Notes: generated by a model not told the origin, from the letters alone. Shown: positions 1-8,608, counted from the stretch's first letter. The stretch: DNA of 38,374 bases from Methylobacter sp. BlB1 (GCF_015476545.1 NZ_JADMKV010000044.1:1-38374); one strand, 5' to 3'. A program made the numbers and translations.

Positions 1-123
1 ATAAGGATGACTGGTTTGGCGGCGTTAGCACAGATGGTCGGACTGGACGCTTACACACTAACGGGAGTAAATCCCATTTGTTTGCGACTATGCCAATACT
101 AAGCCATGTGATAATGTTGGCGG
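1..123 (+). other. possible 3' end of a truncated reading frame
   Basis: The frame starting at base 3 stays open from the window edge to a TAA at about 129 and encodes roughly 41 residues rich in Gly, Thr and Ser. It could be the tail of a gene cut off by the window edge. No family is recognised and there is no independent support such as an RBS or terminator. The rest of the stretch up to 288 shows nothing I can name. Confidence 0.15.
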
Positions 124-288
124 AATAAAATCCGACGGGAGCCCATCGGCCCAGCCGGGATAGACGTTTCGTTGAATGACTGTTTTTCATGACTGACACC
201 TTTTTTCAGCCTGAATAGGATTTATGATTTTCAGCACCGTCAGTGGACGGATTTTTGAATTGTGATAGCCGTGAGTGGAAGATCCAGG

Positions 289-1050
289 TTATTTCCGCGG
301 GCGAATCTGGAGGAAATCTTGATCACAAGAGAAACGAAATCCTCCGGCTGGGTAAGTAAAGTAGCTTCGTACATAAGCCTCAAGATCATTGCGGGTAGGC
401 GGATTGGGCATCGGAAGCAAATTGAGCATGAACTCAGCAACCGCATAGGCGGAGTCAAAGTCCGACGTGGTAACATGCGCGGGCACAGTTTCAATCGCTA
501 CTTCGTACCGATCTTTGTTCTCATTTTGAAAAGTCTGAGCCAGTTCGGTTAAGTCGAAGCTCTGATCAAAGAAATGCTGCAACATCTGCATACATTCTGA
601 GTTATGGTGCTGGAGAATCACCACCAAAACCCCATCTGGTGATAAAAACGAAGCCAATCGTTCCAGATAAAGCATCCACTCTACACTATCGATGTAATAG
701 AGCACGTGTGAGCAAAGCACAAAGTCTCCAGAGCTCATTATTTTCGCATCCAAAATCCCTTCAGGAAACACTTCAACCTGAGGGCAATGCTGCTTCAGTT
801 CCGTGCGCAGTGACTCATTAGGCTCAAGCGCAATTGTTTGATCGAACGCATCGGTGAACCAAGCAGTTACTTTGCCATTACCTGCACCAGCATCTATGAA
901 AACACGCCGTGACGGCAGCGTTTGCACGAGTTGGTTGAGCCACTGTTGGGCCTGCAACTTCTGGTCAGTGTGATCGAGAAAGATCTGGAATGCGTGGTGG
1001 TATTCTTTGGTTTGCGAGTCAAATACATTTATCCGTTGTGGCATGCTCAT
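289..1050 (-). CDS. class I SAM-dependent methyltransferase
   Basis: This encodes a 253-residue soluble protein with a Rossmann-type methyltransferase core. Motif I (FIDAGAGNGK, residues 51-60) binds the SAM amino acid portion. The acidic residue ending beta-2 is Glu76 in ALEPNE, and a later beta-4 segment reads FVLCSHVLYYI. A GAGG-type RBS (GAGGAC) lies about 4 bases before the ATG, which supports this start. The substrate cannot be told from sequence; the general layout resembles small-molecule N- or O-methyltransferases. It is monocistronic, with AT-rich non-coding DNA upstream and no partner genes nearby. Confidence 0.85.
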   Translation of the reverse strand: MSMPQRINVFDSQTKEYHHAFQIFLDHTDQKLQAQQWLNQLVQTLPSRRVFIDAGAGNGKVTAWFTDAFDQTIALEPNESLRTELKQHCPQVEVFPEGILDAKIMSSGDFVLCSHVLYYIDSVEWMLYLERLASFLSPDGVLVVILQHHNSECMQMLQHFFDQSFDLTELAQTFQNENKDRYEVAIETVPAHVTTSDFDSAYAVAEFMLNLLPMPNPPTRNDLEAYVRSYFTYPAGGFRFSCDQDFLQIRPRK

Positions 1051-1604
1051 CTTAGTCCTCTATAAAGCTAGTCTAAATCTAGCTCTCAGGCTACGAATAA
1101 ATTACCGCATCCTGATAACCATTTTTAATGGCTGCGGCAAAATGCGATATAGCCCTATTTCCCCAACCTTAGATCAACAGTATATGAACAGTATATGTTG
1201 AGAGCTTAATACACAATATGTATGAATACCCATAAGCACTGAATCGAAAAATTAGCGGTTTTGTTATTCCAAATCCCATTCACGTTATTTAAACATGTAA
1301 ACAAATACATAAAGATCACTGATCTCTCACTGACCGGTTTTGGCACATAGTGGTTATTGACTAAGCAATGGAACCTTCCCGGACATCGGCTCGTCGAATG
1401 ATGAACGATCATCAGTTACCCAATCACTTATCAGACATCCGGGCTTTGCTTGAGCACTGAGCGAAAGGTCAGCGGCGCCAAGCTAAGTGCGAAATAGACA
1501 TTATTTGCGTCCGCATTTTGATATTAACTTGTCACTATGAACATCTTTGTCACTCGACACGAAGGATGCGTGACAGGGGGCACCAGATAGAAGGAGTCCG
1601 CGCA
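1051..1604. other. intergenic region, AT-rich
   Basis: About 550 bases lie between two diverging genes. The stretch is AT-rich with only short, composition-poor open frames, the longest being 68 codons on the minus strand at 1206-1412, with no RBS or recognisable product. It presumably carries promoters for both flanking genes, but no convincing -35/-10 pair was identified. Confidence 0.5.
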
Positions 1605-2411
1605 ATGCTTCTCAGAACTGCATTCACGTTAACGATCGGCGCATTGGCCCAGTTGGCGCTGGCGTCACCAGCCGACGATGCGGTCCTGCAAGACAGGCCC
1701 ATTGCTTACTTCACGATGGGCTCCCCTTTTCGGGTACTTTGGGAACCGGATCAGACTCGCTCCGGGTTTCGCGCCGTCCGCCACCCACGCGGCGGATTGC
1801 CGTGGACTGCGATGCCCAACGGCGACAGGGCGAGCGTCCTCAACGGCACGAACCAGTACCTCGAGGTCGCCTCACATCCACGCCTGTCCGTACCAACAAC
1901 CGGAGCCCTCACGATCGAGGCCTGGATACGCCCCGACACCCTGCAGTTTCCTTCTCAGGAAGGCACCGGCTACGTGCACTGGGCGGGCAAGGGCGAACCG
2001 AACATGCAGGAATATGTGCTACGCATGTACTCGCTCTCGAACGACGAGTCGCGTCCGAACCGGCTCTCCGCTTACGCCTTCAATCTCTCGGGCGGATTCG
2101 GATCGGGGTCTTACTTCCAAGATCCGGTCGCGCAGGGCGAGTGGATCCACGTCGCCGCGGTGATCAACACTAAAGCCATCTCGCCCACCTACCCGACCGG
2201 CTATGTGCGCATCTACAAGAACGGAGTCTTGCGTGATACGACGGGACTTGATCAGTTCGGCGTGGTACCGGGCGCCGGACCTGCGCCGCTTCGCATCGGA
2301 ACACGTGACAAGCGCAGCTACTTCAAAGGAGCGATCGGCAAGTTCGCGATCTACGATTACGAGGTGCCGCCCTCACGGCTGCAAGCGCACGTGCGAGAGG
2401 TTGTTCAGTAA
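1605..2411 (+). CDS. exported LamG/concanavalin A-like domain protein
   Basis: The 268-residue product starts with a signal peptide (hydrophobic residues 4-20, likely cleavage after Ala20 in LALA|SPAD). It continues with a single LamG-3/concanavalin-like beta-sandwich from about residue 75 to 262. Typical family pieces are visible: NGTNQYLEV, ALTIEAWIRP, GEWIHVAAVINT, VRIYKNGVL, LRIGTRD and the closing IGKFAIYDYEV. Such domains bind glycans or act as adhesive modules outside the cytoplasm. The frame is open 29 codons further upstream, but AAGGAG at 1591-1596 sits 8 bases before the ATG at 1605 and the signal peptide begins there. Base composition is clearly more GC-rich than both AT-rich flanks, which suggests acquisition from elsewhere. 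The ligand is unknown. Confidence 0.8.
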   Translation: MLLRTAFTLTIGALAQLALASPADDAVLQDRPIAYFTMGSPFRVLWEPDQTRSGFRAVRHPRGGLPWTAMPNGDRASVLNGTNQYLEVASHPRLSVPTTGALTIEAWIRPDTLQFPSQEGTGYVHWAGKGEPNMQEYVLRMYSLSNDESRPNRLSAYAFNLSGGFGSGSYFQDPVAQGEWIHVAAVINTKAISPTYPTGYVRIYKNGVLRDTTGLDQFGVVPGAGPAPLRIGTRDKRSYFKGAIGKFAIYDYEVPPSRLQAHVREVVQ

Positions 2412-2710
2412 GTGGCCTCTGTCGATGAAGCTGATGGTAGAGATAGTCGTTGTTCGCCGATCAAACTAATCGGGTAATTGGCAATAACAATACTTCAGCT
2501 CGCTTGAGCTTTTTCTTGATGACTTTGTTATCCGCCTCAAAGCTGTACATGTGAAAAATGTCTTTGGCATTGCTTCAAAGGTGTTCATAGAAAGCACAAA
2601 AAATCATGTTGGCTTCATGCGATAGACCGCATCAACACCAAATTTCTGAAGGGGATATTGCGTATTGTTTTTTAAAAACTCAGATGAATTAAACTTTAAA
2701 AAATTATGCC

Positions 2711-2888
2711 AAGACTTACGCAAGCCTGTGGGGGCAACTGCACCTAAAGCACTTACTGTTGATAGTCCGCCTATATCTGGGCGACTAAAGTCGCCCCCAC
2801 ATTATTTTTAAAAAACAGCTTTTTTTCATTTTTAGATAGCCCAATCCCACCTTCAACCAATGGCACAAGAGCAAAATGCGTAAGTCCT
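2711..2888. mobile_element. MITE-like element with 12-bp terminal inverted repeats
   Basis: The left end AAGACTTACGCA (2711-2722) and the right end TGCGTAAGTCCT (2877-2888) are inverted copies matching at 11 of 12 positions. Inside, GTGGGGGC (2728-2735) pairs with GCCCCCAC (2793-2800), so the left half can fold into a long hairpin. There is no coding capacity. This architecture fits a non-autonomous miniature inverted-repeat element mobilised in trans. No clear target-site duplication was confirmed. Confidence 0.5.
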
Positions 2889-3180
2889 GTCAAAATAGAA
2901 GCCTCTGTTCATTTGGTATCTGAGTGAATGAAAGACTTCTGGAATTTCGGAAATGACTTAAGAAAAAAATTAGCTTTAGCGTCATGTCCATCAATAGACC
3001 TCTACGGGTGGTAGCGCTCAGTGAAATTTTGGCTAACCAGCGGTTCAGACCGACGTTTACGCTTCCGCGCAACTGCGGGTTAACCTAAATGTTGAGAGAG
3101 CAATTTGTAACCTAAAGCAGCTGCTCGAAAATTTACATTGACCGGCAAGAAATGGCACATAGCTGACCTTCTCCTGAGCA

Positions 3181-3200
3181 GCGCGAGATATATCTCGCGC
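3181..3200. repeat. perfect 20-bp palindrome
   Basis: GCGCGAGATA is followed immediately by its exact reverse complement TATCTCGCGC. It lies about 80 bases beyond the stop codon of the minus-strand methyltransferase. A second perfect palindrome, CAAACGTTTG, is at 3231-3240. It could be an operator or a cruciform/transcript hairpin; its role is unknown. Confidence 0.6.
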
Positions 3201-3239
3201 CAGATGATTCGACTGAATTGGAAGTTCAATCAAACGTTT

Positions 3240-3263
3240 GAGGCGGGTTGAATAACCCGCCTC
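3240..3263 (-). terminator. probable terminator hairpin of the downstream-facing methyltransferase
   Basis: GAGGCGGGTT (3240-3249) and AACCCGCCTC (3254-3263) form a perfect 10-bp stem with a GAAT loop, starting 17 bases after the minus-strand stop codon at 3281. There is no clean U-run on the minus-strand side, so it may be a transcript-stabilising hairpin or a weak terminator. Confidence 0.5.
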
Positions 3264-3280
3264 GCTGAGAATCAATCCGC

Positions 3281-4111
3281 TCAACCCTGCGCCAGATCCG
3301 CATTATGGTCGATGACATACATGAACCGGACCAGCGTCTCGCGCTCGGCGTGGTCCTTGAACCAGCCGTTCTCGGCCATACGGGCCTCGCACAGGAAGGC
3401 GTTGCCTTCGGCGGCGAAGTCAGGCTGGAGCGTTCGTGAAAATTCGTAGTTCTTGATCCAGTGGTTGCGGATGTTTGGCGTGAAGTCGTGCTGAATGTAG
3501 CGGAACGACAGCGCCTGCAAAGCCTCGTCCATGCGCGTATGGCCGGGCAGCAGGATTGTGTCGGGATCGCTGTCCTCTTTGGCCTGAAACGCAGCGATGA
3601 TCATACGGCCGCCGGGTTTCAGCTTGGCGTTGAGCTTGGCCAGCGTCTTGTTGTAATCGCCCATGAAGTAAATGGAATCGATGGCCAGGATAACATCGTA
3701 ATCGCCGCCGGGCAGCTCGTCCTGAATCAAATCCGCACATCGGAAATCCAGCGTGGCGGCCTTGTCCCGGGTTCTGGCCTGCGCCTGGGCAATGGCGATA
3801 TCCGCATAATCGAGGCCCAGAATGTTGCAGCCAGCTTTTTCGTGGAGATGCTCTGTGATGTGGCCGTTGGAGCAGCCGATTTCCAGCACTTTCTCGCCGG
3901 TCTTGAGTAGCGAGGCCAGAAAATCCATCTCCTCGACATCCATCATGCCGTGCTGGCACAGGTCCCTGCCATAAACGGCCTCGCAGAAGCGCGAGTGCGC
4001 CTGACTTTCGGCTGCGCGCCGGAAATATTCGTTGTACCAGGCCTTCGAAAACATTTCCGCCTGGCCCATGTCGGCCGTGTGGTTCATCAGTTCATTCATA
4101 CTCTGTTCCAT
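3281..4111 (-). CDS. class I SAM-dependent methyltransferase
   Basis: The 276-residue protein has a helical N-terminal cap (residues 1-70) followed by a class I methyltransferase domain. Motif I is VLEIGCSNGHIT (75-86), the acidic residue after beta-2 is Asp101 in LGLDYAD, and the beta-4 region is DYDVILAIDSIYFM (137-150). LKPGGRMIIA follows as the post-motif segment. The C-terminal 90 residues probably shape the substrate pocket. AGGCGAG precedes the ATG at 4111; a second ATG four codons in is less well placed. It is followed by a hairpin and lies 87 bases downstream of the acyl-CoA-dehydrogenase-like gene on the same strand, so both may share a transcript. The substrate is not predictable. 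Confidence 0.85.
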   Translation of the reverse strand: MEQSMNELMNHTADMGQAEMFSKAWYNEYFRRAAESQAHSRFCEAVYGRDLCQHGMMDVEEMDFLASLLKTGEKVLEIGCSNGHITEHLHEKAGCNILGLDYADIAIAQAQARTRDKAATLDFRCADLIQDELPGGDYDVILAIDSIYFMGDYNKTLAKLNAKLKPGGRMIIAAFQAKEDSDPDTILLPGHTRMDEALQALSFRYIQHDFTPNIRNHWIKNYEFSRTLQPDFAAEGNAFLCEARMAENGWFKDHAERETLVRFMYVIDHNADLAQG

Positions 4112-4198
4112 ACTCGCCTTTTACCCCCATTGGTTAATAAATCATTACTTTCTAATATACCATCTGGACCGCTCTCTGAATAGGTCCGTATTTCAAGC

Positions 4199-5368
4199 TT
4201 AGAATTGGAAAAACGGCCACTCGGGATCGAGCCCGAGCAGGATCTGCCCGACCGACTCCAGCTTGCTGGCGTTCAGAAAGCCGTGCTGCGTGATGACGTG
4301 AATGTCGCGGAAGTGCCGCTCAAAGGCATACTCCTCGCGGATACCCGAAGCGCCGGCGATCTCGTGAATGAGGCTCACGGCCTTCGCGCATTCGAGCGCG
4401 GCATGCGTCATGGCCAGTTGCATCCGGCCTTTCAGCGCTACTGTGATGGGCCTGCCGGCGACAGCGGCCTGCCAGGCTTCTTCAAAGGTGCCGAAGAAAA
4501 AGGCGCGGCTGGCGCCGAGCTTGGCTTCGGCCTGCGCGAGCTGCGATTGCACGACGCCATAATCCTTGAGCGTTTTTGAGCCATAGGCCGGCGTCTTGTT
4601 GATGATGAGTTCTATGGCTTCATCGATGGCCGCACGTGTGATGCCGAGCGCCGGCGCGACGAGCGCCGCGATCGCCGGCCAGACCGTCAGCCGGTAAAGC
4701 GGGCCTTGATAGGCGCTGCCCGGCTTCTCCAGCGGCCCCCACGGCGCGGCCCAGTGCTCGGGGATGAATGCGTCCCGCATCTCGACGTCATGACTGCCGC
4801 TGCCGCGCATGCCCATCGTGTTCCAGTTGTCGACGATCTCGGCTTCGGCTGCGGGAACTGCAATCAACCGCATCTCGGGCACGCCATTGGCATCCAGGCG
4901 CAACTTGTCGCCGTCATACATATTGGCGAAGCCGATAAATGCCGTGGCATGGTGCGCGCCGCTCACGAACGACGTGCGTCCTGAGATGCGATAGCCGCCC
5001 GCAACCGGAACGGCTTTGCGCGCGGGATTGAAAGCGCCGACCGGAATCGCGTCGACATTGAAAATCTCCTGCGCAGCCTGGTCACTGAACCAGGGCGCGA
5101 ACATATCGTGTGCGACGGCGATTTGCAGGTTCCAGCCCGCCGCGCTGTCGATGCGTGAAACGTCCTCGATAATGCGTAAACCGGAAACTGGATCAAGCTC
5201 GAAGCCGCCGAACGCCTTCGGCCGCCACAGCCGGTAAAGTCCTGCCTGGTGCATTGCCTTGGCTACGGGCGCGGCCAGCTTCCGGTTGCGCTCGGCCTCA
5301 GGTGCGTGCTCCCGGATGATCGGCTCGATTTCTCGCACGGTTCTTAAAAGGGTATCGGTTGTGGACAT
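4199..5368 (-). CDS. acyl-CoA dehydrogenase-fold flavoprotein (group D monooxygenase-like)
   Basis: At 389 residues this has the usual length and architecture of the acyl-CoA dehydrogenase superfamily. There is a helical N-terminal domain (1-110, with LYRLWRPKAFGG), a central beta domain (about 115-220, with FVSGAHHATAF and WNTMGMRGSGSHDV), and a helical C-terminal bundle ending in RHFRDIHVITQHGFLNASK. The N- and C-terminal signatures resemble flavin-dependent two-component monooxygenases of this fold, such as indole-acetate or hydroxyphenylacetate hydroxylase types, more than fatty acid dehydrogenases. Such enzymes need a separate flavin reductase, and none is seen here. AAAGGAG is ideally spaced before the ATG at 5368. 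Substrate unknown. Confidence 0.75.
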   Translation of the reverse strand: MSTTDTLLRTVREIEPIIREHAPEAERNRKLAAPVAKAMHQAGLYRLWRPKAFGGFELDPVSGLRIIEDVSRIDSAAGWNLQIAVAHDMFAPWFSDQAAQEIFNVDAIPVGAFNPARKAVPVAGGYRISGRTSFVSGAHHATAFIGFANMYDGDKLRLDANGVPEMRLIAVPAAEAEIVDNWNTMGMRGSGSHDVEMRDAFIPEHWAAPWGPLEKPGSAYQGPLYRLTVWPAIAALVAPALGITRAAIDEAIELIINKTPAYGSKTLKDYGVVQSQLAQAEAKLGASRAFFFGTFEEAWQAAVAGRPITVALKGRMQLAMTHAALECAKAVSLIHEIAGASGIREEYAFERHFRDIHVITQHGFLNASKLESVGQILLGLDPEWPFFQF

Positions 5369-5722
5369 AAAGTCTCCTTTGTTTGCATCGCTATCGAATT
5401 CAGGCGTCAGGCGCGAAACTCATCGCCTGCCGAAATCGGATTATAACGCACAAAAACCATAATTTAATTATGGAAATATCGTAAACTTCATGGCGCAAGA
5501 CTTCTGGCGTTCTTGTTCAAAAGACAGTCGTTTGGCTTCAGATGATTGTCTATATAAAACTTCGGGATCTGGTTTCTCAATGCGGACATGTGGCGGCAAT
5601 GCTTGCTGAAATGCGCTCTCGATGATCTGGACACTTTGTCGCCCGATATCAACGCATTGGAGTGTTCGACTTCGGTATGTCCGAAAACCGCGAAGAGACG
5701 TTGTTGAATCTGAGAAGAGTAA
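5369..5722. other. intergenic region
   Basis: About 350 bases separate the APE-type operon end from the flavoprotein gene. I see no credible coding sequence; the plus-strand frame that runs through it is mostly antisense to the lipoprotein gene. Apart from the terminator hairpin at its right edge, nothing recognisable is present. Confidence 0.4.
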
Positions 5723-5750
5723 AAGGGCTTCAGCCGCGGCTAAAGCCCTT
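5723..5750 (-). terminator. terminator hairpin at the end of the APE-type operon
   Basis: AAGGGCTT (5723-5730) pairs with AAGCCCTT (5743-5750), and the intervening bases extend the stem with two mismatched positions. On the minus strand the hairpin is followed by a T-rich run (TTTACTCTTCTC). It starts 11 bases after the lipoprotein stop codon, where an intrinsic terminator is expected. Confidence 0.6.
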
Positions 5751-5760
5751 GCCCGGCCGG

Positions 5761-6123
5761 TTATTCCTGCTTGTCGTTAACCAAGTCGTAAGTGATGTCC
5801 GGATTGAAGCCCATCGGCCAGTAGATGAGGGCCGCCGGTGGCCAGAAGATGGAAACGGTGCGGAATTTGGCTCTCAATTTGCCTTCCTTGACGGTCTGGC
5901 CGTTCTGCTCCAGACGGTAGGGGATGCCGCCGCCGGGCGGCATGCCCGCCGCAGTCCAGAAGAAAGGTTTGGTCGTGACTTCGCCGTTGGCCTTGATATC
6001 TACCGGCTCCGGCCGTTTATAAACATACAGTTGCGATCCTTCCGGCACCTTGAAATGGCCCGTTGTCGTACAGCCCGTTACGGCTGTCGCTAACGCTAGA
6101 ACCCCACAAATTTTTCTTATCAT
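5761..6123 (-). CDS. small putative outer-membrane lipoprotein
   Basis: The 120-residue product has a lipoprotein signal: positively charged start, hydrophobic stretch and a lipobox ending TAVTGC with Cys18 as the predicted lipidation site. The residue after Cys is Thr, compatible with outer-membrane sorting. The mature part is short, with a YVYKRPEPVDI segment and a hydrophobic aromatic segment SIFWPPAALIYWP near residues 91-103. No domain is recognised. GAGGAAG precedes the ATG, and the gene starts only 14 bases after the upstream ketosynthase stop, so it is the last gene of the APE-type operon. A role in envelope handling of the pigment is inference only. Confidence 0.7.
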   Translation of the reverse strand: MIRKICGVLALATAVTGCTTTGHFKVPEGSQLYVYKRPEPVDIKANGEVTTKPFFWTAAGMPPGGGIPYRLEQNGQTVKEGKLRAKFRTVSIFWPPAALIYWPMGFNPDITYDLVNDKQE

Positions 6124-6137
6124 TTTTATTTCTTCCT

Positions 6138-7361
6138 CTATGCTACGCGTTTGAAAATCAGAGACGTATTTATACCACCAAAAGCGAAATTATTGCTCAT
6201 GATGTGTTCGCATTCCAGAATCCGGACATCGCCTGTTATGTAATCAAGCTCCGCGCATTTGGAATCGATGTGGTCCAGATTGACCGTGGGATGAAACCAG
6301 CCTTCGTTCATCATCCGGATGGCCGTCCAGGCTTCCAGTGCGCCGCAGGCGCCCAGCGTATGGCCCGTATAGCTTTTCATGGCGCTGATCGGCGTGCGCG
6401 AGCCGAACACGGCCGCCGTGGCATGGCTTTCGGCGATGTCGCCGTGATCGGTCGCCGTGCCGTGCGCGCTGATGTAGCCGATGTCGGCCGCTTCAAGCCT
6501 CGCATCCTGCAGCGCCAGACGCATGGCGATCTGCATGCTCTCACTGTTGGGCTGGGTGACGTGCAGGCCGTCCGAGTTGGTGCCGAAGCCGGCCACCTCG
6601 GCGTAAATATGCGCACCGCGCGCCAGCGCATGCTCGCGCTCCTCCAGAATCAAGGTGCCGGCGCCCTCGCCGATGACCAGGCCGTCGCGGTCGCGGTCGA
6701 AAGGCCGCGGCCTTCTGTGCGGCTCGTCGTTGCGGATGCAGGTCGCGAACAGCGTGTCGAACACGGCCGCTTCGGAGGCCGAAAGCTCCTCGGCGCCGCC
6801 GGCCACCATCACGGTCTGGTAGCCGTGCCTGATCGCCTCATAGGCATAGCCTATGCCCTGGCTGCCCGAGGTGCAGGCGCTGGAAGTCGTATAAACACGG
6901 CCGTTGATGCCGAAAAACAGGCCGATATTGACCGGCGCCGTATGCCCCATCATGCGGATATAGGAGGTGGCGTTGAGGCCGTCGACGGCATGATTGATCA
7001 GCATATTGCCGAATTCGGCCACTGCCTCGAGGCTGCCGGCCGAACTGCCATAGGCAATGCCCGTCTGTCCGCTGCTCAGGCAAGGATCGCCTAAAAGTCC
7101 GGCATCGGCCAGCGCCAGTTCGGTCGCGTAAACGGCCAGCAGGGCGATGCGGCCCATGCTGCGCGTCTGCTTTCGCGTATAATGCGCCGGCTTCGTGAAC
7201 TCGGCCGGCGCGCCGAGCCGCGTATTCAAGCCCCGGTATTTTTCCCAGTCGGCCATATAGCGGATGCCCGTGGACCGGGTTTTCAGCCGTGCCGCGACCT
7301 GCGGCCAATCGTTGCCTATCGGCGAAATGCCGGCCATGCCGGTCACAACGACTCGCCTCAT
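6138..7361 (-). CDS. FabF-like beta-ketoacyl-ACP synthase, APE type (ApeR position)
   Basis: The 407-residue condensing enzyme has the full thiolase-fold catalytic set: Cys163 (TTSSACTSGS), His300 (ISAHGTATDHGD), Lys329 and His334 (MKSYTGHTLGACG). It should therefore be active in decarboxylative Claisen condensation on an acyl carrier protein. The open frame extends far upstream, but that part is only a shadow of the reductase gene. The genuine ATG at 7361 overlaps the reductase stop as TGATG, indicating translational coupling. In described APE operons the order is ketosynthase, dehydratase, ketoreductase, ketosynthase, and this gene sits in the last position (ApeR). That enzyme is thought to act early in chain building; its role here is inference. 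Confidence 0.88.
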   Translation of the reverse strand: MRRVVVTGMAGISPIGNDWPQVAARLKTRSTGIRYMADWEKYRGLNTRLGAPAEFTKPAHYTRKQTRSMGRIALLAVYATELALADAGLLGDPCLSSGQTGIAYGSSAGSLEAVAEFGNMLINHAVDGLNATSYIRMMGHTAPVNIGLFFGINGRVYTTSSACTSGSQGIGYAYEAIRHGYQTVMVAGGAEELSASEAAVFDTLFATCIRNDEPHRRPRPFDRDRDGLVIGEGAGTLILEEREHALARGAHIYAEVAGFGTNSDGLHVTQPNSESMQIAMRLALQDARLEAADIGYISAHGTATDHGDIAESHATAAVFGSRTPISAMKSYTGHTLGACGALEAWTAIRMMNEGWFHPTVNLDHIDSKCAELDYITGDVRILECEHIMSNNFAFGGINTSLIFKRVA

Positions 7362-8086
7362 CAGCACAGGCCTCCGTTCACGGAAATGACCTGGCGCGTG
7401 ATGTAGCCGGCATCGTCCGACATCAGGAAGGCCACGGCCGCGGCGACTTCGCGCGGATTGCCGACGCGCCGCGCCGGCACTATTTTTTTGATCTCGTCGA
7501 GCGGCAGTTCGCTGACCATCTCGGTATCGATCAGGCCCGGCGCCACGCAGTTGACGGTAATGTCGCGCTTGGCCAGTTCCAGCGCCAGCGCTTTCGTGGC
7601 GCCGATGATGCCGGCCTTGGCCGCGCTGTAGTTGACCTGCCCGCGATTGCCGATCAGCCCCGACACTGATGACAGCGTCACGATGCGGCCCGGCTTGCGG
7701 CGCCTGACCATAGGCATGATCACGGGATGCAGGACGTTGTAGAAGCCGTCCAGATTGGTATGCACGACATTGTCCCACTGCATGCCGGTCAGCGACGGAA
7801 AGGCGTTGTCGGCCGTGATGCCGGCGTTGCAGACCACACCGAAGTAAGCGCCGAAAGCCTCGATATCGGCGTTGATTTGCTCGGCGCATTGCGCCCGGTC
7901 GGCGATGTCGAATTGCAGAATGCGGACAGTCCGGCCCAGCCGCTCGATGTCGCCTGCTACGGCCTCGGCCTCGGCGCGCCGGCTGCGGCAGTGCAGCACC
8001 AGATCGAAGCCGCGCTCGGCCAGATACAAGGCAATGGCCTTGCCGATGCCGCGGCTGGAGCCCGTTACTAAAATCGTTTTATTCAT
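7361..8086 (-). CDS. FabG-like 3-oxoacyl-ACP reductase (ApeQ position)
   Basis: The 241-residue classical short-chain dehydrogenase has the cofactor loop TGSSRGIG (8-15), CNAG (86-89), and the catalytic triad Ser140, Tyr153, Lys157 (YSAAK). Arg12, part of the cofactor loop, favours NADPH. In an aryl-polyene pathway it would reduce the 3-oxo group after each condensation. It starts at an ATG overlapping the dehydratase stop (ATGA) and its stop overlaps the next ketosynthase, so the four pathway enzymes are translationally chained. Length and motifs are those of ordinary FabG, so assignment to the pigment pathway rests on context. Confidence 0.9.
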   Translation of the reverse strand: MNKTILVTGSSRGIGKAIALYLAERGFDLVLHCRSRRAEAEAVAGDIERLGRTVRILQFDIADRAQCAEQINADIEAFGAYFGVVCNAGITADNAFPSLTGMQWDNVVHTNLDGFYNVLHPVIMPMVRRRKPGRIVTLSSVSGLIGNRGQVNYSAAKAGIIGATKALALELAKRDITVNCVAPGLIDTEMVSELPLDEIKKIVPARRVGNPREVAAAVAFLMSDDAGYITRQVISVNGGLC

Positions 8087-8514
8087 AACTCTGTGTCATT
8101 AAGCGGAGGTTGGTAAACATTCAGATTGGCGCTGATCTCGATGTCATCGCCCAGAATCCGGCATTCGAAAGCGCCCAGCCTGTCGTCCTGCATGATTTTC
8201 TCGACATGCACCGTCAAAGTAGTGCCGACCTTGAATTCGGCTGCGTTGCCGCTGTAACGCCGCGTGCCCAGCAGGAAGCCGAGCCTGATCGGCTCCCCGG
8301 CGAGCCTGGCTTTCATGCCGGCATAGGCGCCGATGGTCTGCGCCATGTATTCGATGCCGACCCAGGCCGGTACGGTTTTATCGTCGCCGAACAGGCCGCT
8401 GCGCACGACCAGTTCGGCCGACAGACTGTTATCGTCAAAGGCAATCACGCGGTCCAGCAGTATCATCGGGCCGGTATGCGGGATCAGTTCGGCAATAGCG
8501 GGAAAATCGTTCAT
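8083..8514 (-). CDS. 3-hydroxyacyl-ACP dehydratase, hotdog fold (ApeP-like)
   Basis: At 143 residues this is a single hotdog domain. The N-terminal IPHTGPMILLDRV resembles the FabA/FabZ active-site His segment, with His13 in the catalytic position. WVGIEYMAQTIGAYAG (51-66) gives the central helix with the acidic Glu55. It would remove water from the 3-hydroxyacyl intermediate to create each conjugated double bond. It overlaps the reductase by ATGA. Upstream of its ATG lies a 157-base gap with a pair of palindromic repeats, the only sizeable break in this half of the operon. Confidence 0.82.
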   Translation of the reverse strand: MNDFPAIAELIPHTGPMILLDRVIAFDDNSLSAELVVRSGLFGDDKTVPAWVGIEYMAQTIGAYAGMKARLAGEPIRLGFLLGTRRYSGNAAEFKVGTTLTVHVEKIMQDDRLGAFECRILGDDIEISANLNVYQPPLNDTEL

Positions 8515-8529
8515 AAGTCTATGAAAGTT

Positions 8530-8608
8530 GTAGGGTACGCAGCGCGTACCATCCCGGATTCATGATGGACCGGCAGATGTTGAAAAAGGTATGCAATGCA
8601 TACCCTAC
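8530..8608. repeat. paired palindromic repeats (BIME-like) inside the APE-type operon
   Basis: Two inverted copies of a small palindromic unit are present. The first has GTAGGGTACGC at 8530-8540 and GCGTACC at 8544-8550. The second has GGTATGC at 8588-8594 and GCATACCCTAC at 8598-8608. Each can form a 7-bp hairpin, and each carries a GTAGG/CCTAC tail on its outer side. A third copy is at 23395-23415. This fits extragenic palindromic repeats (REP/BIME). Confidence 0.65.

Larger units (their letters stand above)
2412..3239. other. intergenic region with a MITE-like element and palindromes
   Basis: This is more than 800 bases without a convincing gene. Open frames at 2890-3072 and 3057-3284 (minus) lack RBS and resemble no family. 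The region contains the inverted-repeat element at 2711-2888 and the perfect palindromes described separately. Confidence 0.5.

Noticed and set aside
3281-5368. Methyltransferase and flavoprotein as part of the APE operon
   Set aside because: A 390-base gap with a terminator separates them from the operon, so they are treated as a separate unit.
5662-6093. 143-codon plus-strand frame over the lipoprotein gene
   Set aside because: It is the antisense shadow of the lipoprotein gene, which has an RBS, signal sequence and operon context.
6138-7889. 583-codon open frame extending the ketosynthase upstream
   Set aside because: The first 176 codons are an Arg/Gln-rich shadow of the reductase gene; the real ATG is at 7361.
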